A stretch of 5,020 nucleotides of DNA from CAJQGY01 sp964523375 (GTDB taxonomy: Bacteria > Pseudomonadota > Gammaproteobacteria > Magnimaribacterales > D2472), in NCBI GenBank assembly GCA_964523375.1, contig CAZFYG010000032.1, positions 1-5,020 on the forward strand. The letters run 5' to 3'. Below are positions 1-5,020 of this stretch, piece after piece (the first letter of the stretch is position 1; each line of letters opens with the position of its first letter). Below the pieces are notes generated by a model. The model did not search any database, was not told the DNA's origin, and worked only from the letters and a program-made list of their open reading frames with translations. Both the position numbers and the translations under genes were made by a program.

Positions 1-15
1 ATTGCTAGGCTCGTT

Positions 16-39
16 AAAAAAGGGAGCTAAAAGCTCCCT
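16..39 (-). terminator. Rho-independent terminator of the 62-760 gene
   Basis: An 8-bp perfect inverted repeat (AGGGAGCT at 21-28 and AGCTCCCT at 32-39) encloses a 3-base loop. Read on the minus strand it is followed at once by a run of six T (positions 21 down to 16). It lies 22 bases past the TAA stop of the minus-strand gene ending at 62. The plus-strand reading has no T tract, so it should act on the minus strand only. Confidence 0.9.
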
Positions 40-61
40 ATTGTTAGTAATTTAGCTAAAG

Positions 62-760
62 TTATTTACTGGCAGTATAGAATTGCTCGCACACCTCAAA
101 TTGATCATTAACAACATCATCAACTAGCAGTAATGCTTCTCTATATGTATTACCCCAAGATGCTCCTGCAAAATAATCATCTATCAATGCACCATGAGTG
201 TCTACATTTGAAGTTATTGATTTAAGGTAATAAGTACCAGCCTCAGTAGCACCCCCACCTATTGCTACAAATAAACCATTCATGAAGGTGTCATGGCCAG
301 CAGCCTGAACTTCTTTTTCAAGTCTAGTTACTACTTGAACCAACTTTGGAAGATTTGCTCTAGAGACTTTAATACGCATAGCTCTCTCATATCCAGGATC
401 TAGTCTAGGAAAAGGCTTTATCGGAGCCCATGTTGCGCCATACTTAAACTCACGCATTTTAGACATCTCTTTAGGGGCTTTGCTTGGATCATATTTACTT
501 GCTCCTTGTAATGCACTTGTTACATCTGAGAAAGCACTCCACATCATTAGTTGGCCCATATAATCTCTTCCAGATATTGTTTCACAATACCCAGCCGCAT
601 CTGCCCCTATTGCCTCGTATAAAGCTGTATTTGATTTAACTGATTCAATATAAGCATCAGTATTTTTAGCACTCACCATGACAGTTGTGAATGCGCCTTC
701 TGAAATAGCACTCATACTAAAAGTTAATACGAAAATTGATATTAGTTTTGTTTTATTCAT
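62..760 (-). CDS. Exported protein of unknown function, possible tandem ferredoxin-like (ABM-like) repeats
   Basis: I do not recognise this 232-residue protein as a named family. It starts with a typical Sec signal peptide: MNKTK, then a hydrophobic stretch at about residues 7-19, with possible cleavage after S20 or A23. The mature protein is therefore probably periplasmic or secreted. It has two halves of similar layout: a strand (FTTVMVS near 24-30, RIKVS near 129-133), then a long amphipathic helix, then strands and a second helix (SDVTSALQ near 78-85; STR-like helix at about 186-198). This pattern resembles two tandem dimeric alpha/beta-barrel (ABM/Dabb-like) units, which is inference from pattern only. 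There are two cysteines, C59 and C224, one near the end of each half, which could form a disulfide. The ATG at 760 is supported by AGGAGA four bases upstream. The gene is monocistronic as far as visible, with its own promoter candidate and terminator. Coding status is secure; function is unknown. Confidence 0.88.
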   Translation of the reverse strand: MNKTKLISIFVLTFSMSAISEGAFTTVMVSAKNTDAYIESVKSNTALYEAIGADAAGYCETISGRDYMGQLMMWSAFSDVTSALQGASKYDPSKAPKEMSKMREFKYGATWAPIKPFPRLDPGYERAMRIKVSRANLPKLVQVVTRLEKEVQAAGHDTFMNGLFVAIGGGATEAGTYYLKSITSNVDTHGALIDDYFAGASWGNTYREALLLVDDVVNDQFEVCEQFYTASK

Positions 761-764
761 TTTG

Positions 765-770
765 TCTCCT
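765..770 (-). promoter_or_regulatory. Ribosome binding site AGGAGA for the 62-760 gene
   Basis: On the minus strand AGGAGA is followed by CAAA and then ATG (760-758). This strong Shine-Dalgarno match at close to ideal spacing fixes the start codon. It also argues against a Bacteroidetes host, which generally lacks such sites. Confidence 0.85.
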
Positions 771-785
771 ATTAAAAATTATTAC

Positions 786-791
786 ATTATA
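786..791 (-). promoter_or_regulatory. Candidate -10 box TATAAT for the 62-760 gene
   Basis: A perfect TATAAT lies on the minus strand 25 bases upstream of the ATG, which would give a short leader of about 20 bases containing the AGGAGA site. No convincing -35 hexamer lies 16-18 bases upstream; the best match, TTAATC, has only 3 of 6 bases. The surrounding DNA is very AT-rich, so a chance match is possible. Confidence 0.4.
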
Positions 792-888
792 AATATAACT
801 GTAAAAAAAGATTAAATGAAGAAATGTAAAGCATAAATTTTGTGTATGAGGGGATGTTAAATACTTATGGCTATTCAACCTTATCCAT

Positions 889-918
889 TTGACTGTTAGA
901 CTATTAAGCATATTTAAT
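889..918 (+). promoter_or_regulatory. Candidate sigma70-type promoter for the two small plus-strand genes
   Basis: TTGACT (889-894, 5 of 6 to consensus) and TTTAAT (913-918, 5 of 6) are separated by 18 bases. Transcription would start near 925, which falls within the AGGG ribosome site of the gene at 933. The mRNA would then be nearly leaderless. That tight fit lowers confidence; an unrecognised promoter further upstream is possible. Confidence 0.35.
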
Positions 919-923
919 TTTTT

Positions 924-927
924 AGGG
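924..927 (+). promoter_or_regulatory. Weak ribosome binding site AGGG
   Basis: AGGG ends five bases before the ATG at 933. It is the only Shine-Dalgarno-like match upstream and supports that start. Confidence 0.5.
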
Positions 928-932
928 TATTA

Positions 933-1427
933 ATGAATATTTGGCAAAAAATAATATATTTAGGCCTAGCAATAATAACTACGTTATTAATTTTTCAACT
1001 AGAAAAGCTTGAGGATCGTTTAAGAATTCTTGAAGAAACGATAGAAGAACAGTTCGAAAGAGCTGGAGAGATAGCAAAAACAGCCCACACTAATGAAATT
1101 ATTTTAAGGAATAACTATACCCTTTCAGACACAGAGAGGTCTTCATCGAAAGATATACTTGGCATAAAATGCAATTTACATAATTCTTTTAATTCCAATG
1201 AAGTGCTAAAAAAAGAGATCAATATCTTATTGGATAAAAATAAAGATACCCTTATTTTTGATGATACAAACGCATCAGGAAAAAATATGAATGATTATAT
1301 AAATGGTGAGCAATATATGTTTTGGGGTGATGATCCTAATTTAAGCTATATGATTAATAATCCAAAAAAAGAATTTCATATTCACTCGCATGATGGAAGT
1401 ATGATTGTTTATAAGTGTAATTTCTAA
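933..1427 (+). CDS. Membrane-anchored coiled-coil protein of unknown function
   Basis: I do not recognise this 164-residue protein. It begins with a short polar N-terminus, then one hydrophobic segment (about residues 7-21, IYLGLAIITTLLIF) without a clear signal peptidase site, so it probably stays as a single-pass inner-membrane anchor. A charged amphipathic helix with leucine/isoleucine spacing typical of a coiled coil follows (about 22-50). The rest is a polar domain rich in Asn and Asp. Its two cysteines, C80 (in KCNL) and C162 (in KCNF), could form a disulfide if the domain is periplasmic. A His-rich patch (HIHSHD, 149-154) lies near the C-terminus. The ATG is preceded by AGGG. The stop TAA shares a base with the ATG of the next gene, so the pair is probably one transcript with coupled translation. 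The gene is AT-rich (14 G+C in the 60 bases at 1201-1260). Coding status is likely; function is unknown. Confidence 0.75.
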   Translation: MNIWQKIIYLGLAIITTLLIFQLEKLEDRLRILEETIEEQFERAGEIAKTAHTNEIILRNNYTLSDTERSSSKDILGIKCNLHNSFNSNEVLKKEINILLDKNKDTLIFDDTNASGKNMNDYINGEQYMFWGDDPNLSYMINNPKKEFHIHSHDGSMIVYKCNF

Positions 1428-1609
1428 TGATTACCGATAAGAATGAGGCAGTGATTAATAAAATTTTAGAAATTATTGATTCAACTAAATTAAAAAACTC
1501 GCCGAAAGAAGACCTTATTAAACACTTAAAAAAAAGGGTTAGTATTTCTAACCTTGAAAAAGAAAAAATTGATGAGTCTTTAAGAATAATACAAAACCTT
1601 AAAGACTAG
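1427..1609 (+). CDS. Small charged helical protein of unknown function
   Basis: This is a 60-residue protein with no signal peptide, membrane segment, Cys or Trp. It is rich in Lys, Glu, Asp, Ile and Leu. It looks like two or three amphipathic helices (about 6-21, 26-37 and 42-58) separated by the short turns NSPKED and SISN, so a small cytoplasmic helical bundle is plausible. Its ATG overlaps the previous stop as TAATG, and no Shine-Dalgarno sequence precedes it, so it probably depends on ribosomes finishing the upstream gene. The last codons and the TAG stop lie inside the inverted repeat at 1591-1629. DNA is very AT-rich (13 G+C in the 60 bases at 1441-1500). Its small size and unknown family leave some doubt, but the overlap and balanced amphipathic composition favour a real gene. 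Confidence 0.6.
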   Translation: MITDKNEAVINKILEIIDSTKLKNSPKEDLIKHLKKRVSISNLEKEKIDESLRIIQNLKD

Positions 1610-1629
1610 TTAAGCCGTCAAGGTTTTGT
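1591..1629. terminator. Inverted repeat between convergent genes, possible bidirectional terminator
   Basis: A perfect 10-bp inverted repeat (ACAAAACCTT at 1591-1600 and AAGGTTTTGT at 1620-1629) flanks 19 bases, in which GAC/GTC (1604-1606 with 1617-1619) can extend the stem. It lies between the stops of converging genes (TAG at 1607-1609, and TAA of the minus-strand gene at 1643-1645). T-rich bases are part of the stem rather than forming a clean tail on either strand, so it is not a textbook terminator. Termination for one or both genes is inferred from position and structure. Confidence 0.5.
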
Positions 1630-1642
1630 AATATAAGAACTA

Positions 1643-4600
1643 TTAATTTTCTATCTTAAATCCATTAGCAGGAACACTCAGACTCTTTCCATCGCTATAT
1701 ACAACAGTGATTGGCTCGTTTTTATAGTTATAAGCCACGTAAGTAGTTACGCCATTTTTTTCAAAAGCTACTGCTGCAGGGTGATTTGAGGTCAGCTCAC
1801 CTGTTCCAACCTTAAGAGTGCCGAATTTATTAAATACATTTATCCATTGATAGGTATGAGCTCTAGACTCTCCAGCTTCAGGGCTGTAATTTTGATTTAC
1901 AGAGTTATAGTCATTGATTGATGCTTGTGGGTCTACCATCGCCCAAAGATTCCACCATAAATCCTTCCATTCATCGTCTCCTAGGCCAGAAGGTTTCCCA
2001 TTTGATGATTCTTCTAAACCAAGTTTTACATAATCTGCCATGTATTCATCATACAAGCCTACATGAAAGATAAGTGGGCTGGATGGTAACCCTTGTATGC
2101 CTAAAATATGTGCGTACTTCGGACTAAACCAAGTTGAAAAATCAGCTCCGGCACTCCAGATAATTGATGTAGTTATAAGGTTATAACCTGATTTAAAGTT
2201 ATCCTCATCACCACCTCTATTTTTATAACCATCAATGTTATTCCAATACTGCCAATAAGATGCAGATGTTGAGGCGTGGAGATAAGTTCCTTTTTTAACC
2301 AACTCATCATTTCCGGTAGCAAGACCGTATAAAATAATTGCTCCGTATGATGTTGCAGCTTCAGAGGTAGATTCATTGTTATTACCCTGAAGTGCATCAG
2401 CTCTTCCATCAGCCCATGAGAAGCCATTAGCTGGATCAAAGTTTCTAACAGGTGGGAACATATCATCATCCTTGTCAGCAGCATAATCTCTTATCAGGAG
2501 CTCAATCATTGGACCGTATTGTTCTTGCGAACACCAAGACTTGTCTACCCTGCATATTTCAGCAGCTGCTCTCACAAAATATCCGTAATGAAAATGATGA
2601 TCTGCTAGTCTTTGATGTGACCCATAAGCTTCTTCCATTCCCAGTAAAGTATCCCACTGGTCGTCATAAACAAAGTATCTTGTTTCATCAAGCTCACCGT
2701 CTGTTTCCGCAGTAAACCAATCCTCTAGTTCAGATTTTAGCCATGAGATTAATTGATTTGCTTCAGAGTCTAAGCCAATAGTTCTTGCAGTCGCAGCTAC
2801 CTCTGCAACTTTTCCATATGCTTTTCCAGACCAGTAAGTGTCTACAGTTTTTCTATTATCTCTATAAATCCAATTAGCCTCACCTTGAGCTACAAAGTCT
2901 TTAACTAGCTGTTCTAGAATTGATTGATCATAACTATCGGTCACGGCTGGAAGTGTTGGCAATATTCCAACAGATGGGATCTTATAGCTAAATCCATTGA
3001 CCTGAGCAAATTTAATCATACCCCTGGCGCTTCTTATTTTATAAGAAGAGGTTGAAGTGTCTGAGAATTTCCAATGAAGAGGATGCATTCCAGCTATTGT
3101 TTCGACCATTGCACCATTTGCGTTTAAATAGCTATGAGAAACGGTAACTTCGTTAGTACTGTCATTCACTTCGTAATCAATTTCAACAGATGAAACAACA
3201 TTCCTAGCTTGAGTTTCAAAATACTCTGACATATTGTCACTTGGGACTCCGGAAAGTGTAGGAAGGTAAGTAATCGTAAATTCATTTGTGGAATTAGATA
3301 CGCCTATCTGATTTGAATCTTTTGATGAGAATTCAGTAGTGCCCTCACCTGTAACTAAGAAATAATTTTTAATACCAGCTACGTCTGTCCATATGCCAAG
3401 ACTGTTACCATAATCATAATACGTCCCTTTTTCTGCACTATCAGAAGCTTTAGTTTTAATAACTGGTGATCCTGAATATACTTTAAAGTAGGCATAAGGA
3501 GAGCCATGGACGAATGTTGCCTCCATAACTTCAGTGCTTCCAGACTTCCACAATACAGTTACAGAAGCATCGCTGTAATCTTTTAGAAAAGCATTTAACT
3601 CTGAATATTGACTATTGGAAACTGCAATTCCATCAAAAACTTCTGCAAAAGGTGCAGGCCCATCATATTGAGGGTAATTACCTCTAACCTGGTGTCCGCC
3701 AGGAAGGCCCATTACTCTTGCGCCTTTATTACTAACACGAACTCTTATGGGATCTGCAGTAATATGGGCTGCAGCTCCATCTTGATCAACTTTCATTTCA
3801 CCAAGGAATGGAATGGAACCCCACCACCTATGAGTAGAAAGTTTCTTTGAAGAGGCAGGCTCAACTACTTGCGGATTAACTTTTGTTGGCACTCCGGTTG
3901 GTATGCCTGTAGAAGAATTGCAACTTGCTATACCAGGCTCAACCACCCCAGCATTATATATCCAGTTACCATAATCAACGACACATCTATAACTATTAGG
4001 GTTAATAGTATCTGAAACTGTGCCAGCACCAAAAGTTAGCAATTGGTATTCACCGGTATTTCCACCGCCGCCACCATTATTAGGCCCAGAAGGAGGTGTT
4101 GCTCCCTCCTTTATGCCTGTATATCTTACATTATCAATTTGGTAAACAAGATTCTCACCAGTTTGAAATGACGGAAAGAAAACCATGGGCACGGTAATAT
4201 TTGATAGGCTCAAAGCTCCACTTTGCGTTAAGGCTGAAACAGGGAAATCAATTGACTCCCATTGTCCGTTAGCACTGATATCATTGACTGGCAACTCTCC
4301 AGAATTCTGAGTATCACTTTCAACTTTCACTAAAAAGCCATTAGGTAAATTGTCTGTTCCTTTGTTAACAACTTTAATATCAAAAGACAAAGATCCTTCA
4401 GAATAATCACTGAGATTCACCCCTGCTGTAGGGCCTACAACTAACCCAGCATGGCCTGCATTAGATGTATATCTAACTTCTAGCACATCACCCCTATCTG
4501 AACCCGAATCAACATAAGAGTAATCTACACTTTGACATGAATCTGATTTACATGACTGATAACCATTGAGCTCATCAAAAAAGAATAGAGAGCTTTCCCC

Positions 4601-5020
4601 ACCCCATATATTAGCAACAGCACCTTCATCTATAATTTGAACATCGAGATTGGATGTATTTTCATCTACATCAGTAACAGTAACAGTAATATCTTGTGTA
4701 CCTACAAGTGAACCATCAAAAGCAGTTACTGTTTCTGTATAAGTAGTTTGAGTTTCATAGTCTGGAGCTGATACAAAAGTTAAAACCCCTGCTGATGTTA
4801 TAGCTAATTCAGAACCGCTAACTTGAAAAGTAATAGAGTCTCCATCAGCGTCTGTTGCAGTTACAGTTCCTATAGCAGTTTGATTTTCAGCTGCAGTAAA
4901 GGAATTGGATGAAGTAATAACAGGAGCGCTATTCTCATCAACATCAGTAACTGATACAACAACCCCTACCGAACCAGTAGCTGAACCATCTGATGCTACA
5001 ACGGTAATAGAGTAATTATT
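1643..5020 (-). CDS. GH81 endo-1,3-beta-glucanase with cadherin-like repeats and carbohydrate-binding domain, 5' end outside window
   Basis: This secreted laminarinase hydrolyses internal beta-1,3-glucosidic bonds, with inverting chemistry as known for GH81. The frame stays open from the TAA at 1643 to the right edge, giving 1125 visible residues without the start or signal peptide. Residues below are counted from the edge. Order: part of a cadherin-like repeat (1-30), a full repeat (31-121), an ExoP-type galactose-binding-like domain (about 126-302), a Gly/Asn linker (about 306-324), and GH81 (about 383 to the end). GH81 marks are THRWWGSIPF (396-405), DGAAAHITADPIRVR (414-428), DHHFHYGYF (807-815) and GNNNESTSEA (879-888). 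Expected catalytic residues are present: D807 as acid, E883 as likely base, and E887. The last 70 or so residues match the beta domain that closes bacterial GH81 enzymes. The six cysteines lie in three close pairs (157/162, 346/367, 823/830), which fits export and disulfides. The protein is intact, with no frameshift seen. A GTG at 4486 is not the start, because it would cut the binding domain. Confidence 0.95.
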   Translation of the reverse strand, partial: NNYSITVVASDGSATGSVGVVVSVTDVDENSAPVITSSNSFTAAENQTAIGTVTATDADGDSITFQVSGSELAITSAGVLTFVSAPDYETQTTYTETVTAFDGSLVGTQDITVTVTDVDENTSNLDVQIIDEGAVANIWGGESSLFFFDELNGYQSCKSDSCQSVDYSYVDSGSDRGDVLEVRYTSNAGHAGLVVGPTAGVNLSDYSEGSLSFDIKVVNKGTDNLPNGFLVKVESDTQNSGELPVNDISANGQWESIDFPVSALTQSGALSLSNITVPMVFFPSFQTGENLVYQIDNVRYTGIKEGATPPSGPNNGGGGGNTGEYQLLTFGAGTVSDTINPNSYRCVVDYGNWIYNAGVVEPGIASCNSSTGIPTGVPTKVNPQVVEPASSKKLSTHRWWGSIPFLGEMKVDQDGAAAHITADPIRVRVSNKGARVMGLPGGHQVRGNYPQYDGPAPFAEVFDGIAVSNSQYSELNAFLKDYSDASVTVLWKSGSTEVMEATFVHGSPYAYFKVYSGSPVIKTKASDSAEKGTYYDYGNSLGIWTDVAGIKNYFLVTGEGTTEFSSKDSNQIGVSNSTNEFTITYLPTLSGVPSDNMSEYFETQARNVVSSVEIDYEVNDSTNEVTVSHSYLNANGAMVETIAGMHPLHWKFSDTSTSSYKIRSARGMIKFAQVNGFSYKIPSVGILPTLPAVTDSYDQSILEQLVKDFVAQGEANWIYRDNRKTVDTYWSGKAYGKVAEVAATARTIGLDSEANQLISWLKSELEDWFTAETDGELDETRYFVYDDQWDTLLGMEEAYGSHQRLADHHFHYGYFVRAAAEICRVDKSWCSQEQYGPMIELLIRDYAADKDDDMFPPVRNFDPANGFSWADGRADALQGNNNESTSEAATSYGAIILYGLATGNDELVKKGTYLHASTSASYWQYWNNIDGYKNRGGDEDNFKSGYNLITTSIIWSAGADFSTWFSPKYAHILGIQGLPSSPLIFHVGLYDEYMADYVKLGLEESSNGKPSGLGDDEWKDLWWNLWAMVDPQASINDYNSVNQNYSPEAGESRAHTYQWINVFNKFGTLKVGTGELTSNHPAAVAFEKNGVTTYVAYNYKNEPITVVYSDGKSLSVPANGFKIEN
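1646..3874 (-). other. GH81 catalytic module plus C-terminal beta domain
   Basis: This is a sub-feature of the large gene (residues about 383-1125 from the window edge). An N-terminal beta-sandwich part carries THRWWGSIPF. An alpha-helical barrel part carries the acid D807 (codon 2600-2602), the base candidate E883 (codon 2372-2374) and E887 (codon 2360-2362). D807 and E883 are 76 residues apart. The terminal segment (VAFEKNGVTTYVAYNYKNE, then SDGKSLSVPANGF) is the usual closing region of bacterial GH81. No Bacteroidetes-type sorting domain or other anchor follows; the protein stops shortly after. The module appears full length and active by sequence. Confidence 0.92.
4049..4105 (-). other. 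Gly/Asn/Pro-rich interdomain linker
   Basis: The linker (GATPPSGPNNGGGGGNTGE, residues about 306-324) separates the binding domain from the catalytic part. Its composition is typical of flexible linkers in secreted multidomain carbohydrases. After it comes a stretch of about 60 residues with a probable disulfide (C346-C367) before the first GH81 motif. Confidence 0.8.
4115..4645 (-). other. ExoP-type galactose-binding-like carbohydrate-binding domain
   Basis: Residues about 126-302 show the pattern of the galactose-binding-like domain first known at the end of Pseudoalteromonas ExoP: DEGAV..W near the start, then GDVLEVRYT, then VNLSDYSEGSLSFDIKV, GQWESIDFPVS, and VYQIDNVRYTG at the end. Such domains often accompany marine beta-glucanases and are thought to bind glucan. 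Inference: it holds the enzyme on laminarin-like substrate. A possible disulfide (C157-C162) sits in an early loop. The family call is from recalled pattern, not a profile search. Confidence 0.7.
4658..5020 (-). repeat. Bacterial cadherin-like repeats, one partial and one full, 91-residue period
   Basis: TDVDEN occurs at residues 25-30 and 116-121, exactly 91 residues (273 bases) apart. The full unit (31-121) has the cadherin calcium-binding signature: AAEN, TATDADGDSITF, then VTDVDEN. At DNA level, 17-base segments at 4662-4678 and 4935-4951 differ at only one base. The visible edge falls inside an earlier repeat, so more copies probably lie upstream. Known role of the family: rigid, calcium-stabilised spacers or adhesion modules in large secreted proteins. 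Confidence 0.88.

Noticed and set aside
761..932. Small RNA, riboswitch or operator in the divergent intergenic region
   Set aside because: Only AT-rich promoter-like sequence was seen, with no stable hairpin, recognisable aptamer or convincing palindrome.
933..1609. Phage Rz/Rz1-like spanin pair
   Set aside because: The first protein has the expected membrane anchor plus coiled coil. The second has no lipobox or signal peptide and is not nested in the first, and no holin, endolysin or other phage gene is nearby.
933..1609. Toxin-antitoxin pair
   Set aside because: The small overlapping gene pair fits the layout, but neither product shows a recognised toxin or DNA-binding antitoxin motif, and the 60-residue protein comes second without clear operator sites upstream. 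Left as unknown.
1643..1900. C-terminal Bacteroidetes-type (type IX) sorting domain on the laminarinase
   Set aside because: The C-terminus is the GH81 closing beta region and ends in NGFKIEN. The characteristic sorting-domain motifs are missing.
2173..2484. 103-codon open frame on the minus strand inside the laminarinase gene
   Set aside because: It lies wholly inside the GH81 catalytic coding region in another frame. Its translation is a Met/Leu/Ile-rich string without domain logic, while the main frame carries the catalytic motifs here.
2452..2715. 87-codon open frame on the plus strand
   Set aside because: It is antisense to the most conserved part of GH81, including the DHHFHYGYF motif. 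It has no ribosome site or plausible protein features.
3608..3850. 80-codon open frame on the plus strand
   Set aside because: It is antisense to the THRWWGSIPF region of GH81. The composition is that of a shadow frame, and there is no supporting start signal.
4049..4105. Simple-sequence repeat with slippage potential in the Gly linker
   Set aside because: The five Gly codons are not a long pure nucleotide repeat, so phase variation by slippage is unlikely.

Overview
The window looks like chromosomal DNA of a marine, polysaccharide-degrading bacterium, most likely a gammaproteobacterium. The evidence is moderate AT-richness, a good AGGAGA ribosome binding site, Sec-type secreted proteins, and a very large extracellular laminarinase with cadherin-like repeats. 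There is no Bacteroidetes-type C-terminal sorting domain. The taxonomic guess is inference; there is no rRNA or other marker gene here.

Layout from left to right. (1) A gene on the minus strand (62-760) encodes a 232-residue exported protein of unknown role. It has its own AGGAGA site and -10 box and ends in a clear Rho-independent terminator at 16-39. (2) A 172-bp AT-rich divergent intergenic region (761-932) carries candidate promoters in both directions. (3) Two small plus-strand genes of unknown function overlap by one base as TAATG (933-1427 and 1427-1609). The first encodes a membrane-anchored coiled-coil protein and the second a 60-residue charged helical protein. They are clearly AT-richer than their neighbours. 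(4) A 10-bp perfect inverted repeat (1591-1629) sits between these genes and the next, which converges on them. (5) From 1643 to the right edge, the minus strand encodes one huge protein, open at its 5' end. In protein order it has cadherin-like repeats, an ExoP-type galactose-binding-like carbohydrate-binding domain, a Gly/Asn linker, and a complete GH81 endo-1,3-beta-glucanase module with its C-terminal beta domain.

The only pathway that can be read with confidence is extracellular attack on beta-1,3-glucan (laminarin, callose or a similar polymer). The GH81 module would cut internal beta-1,3 linkages, while the binding domain and cadherin-like repeats position the enzyme on substrate or at the cell surface. 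No TonB-dependent receptor, transporter, sugar-responsive regulator or second glycoside hydrolase lies in the window, so a full utilisation locus is not shown. The other three genes have no visible functional link to it.
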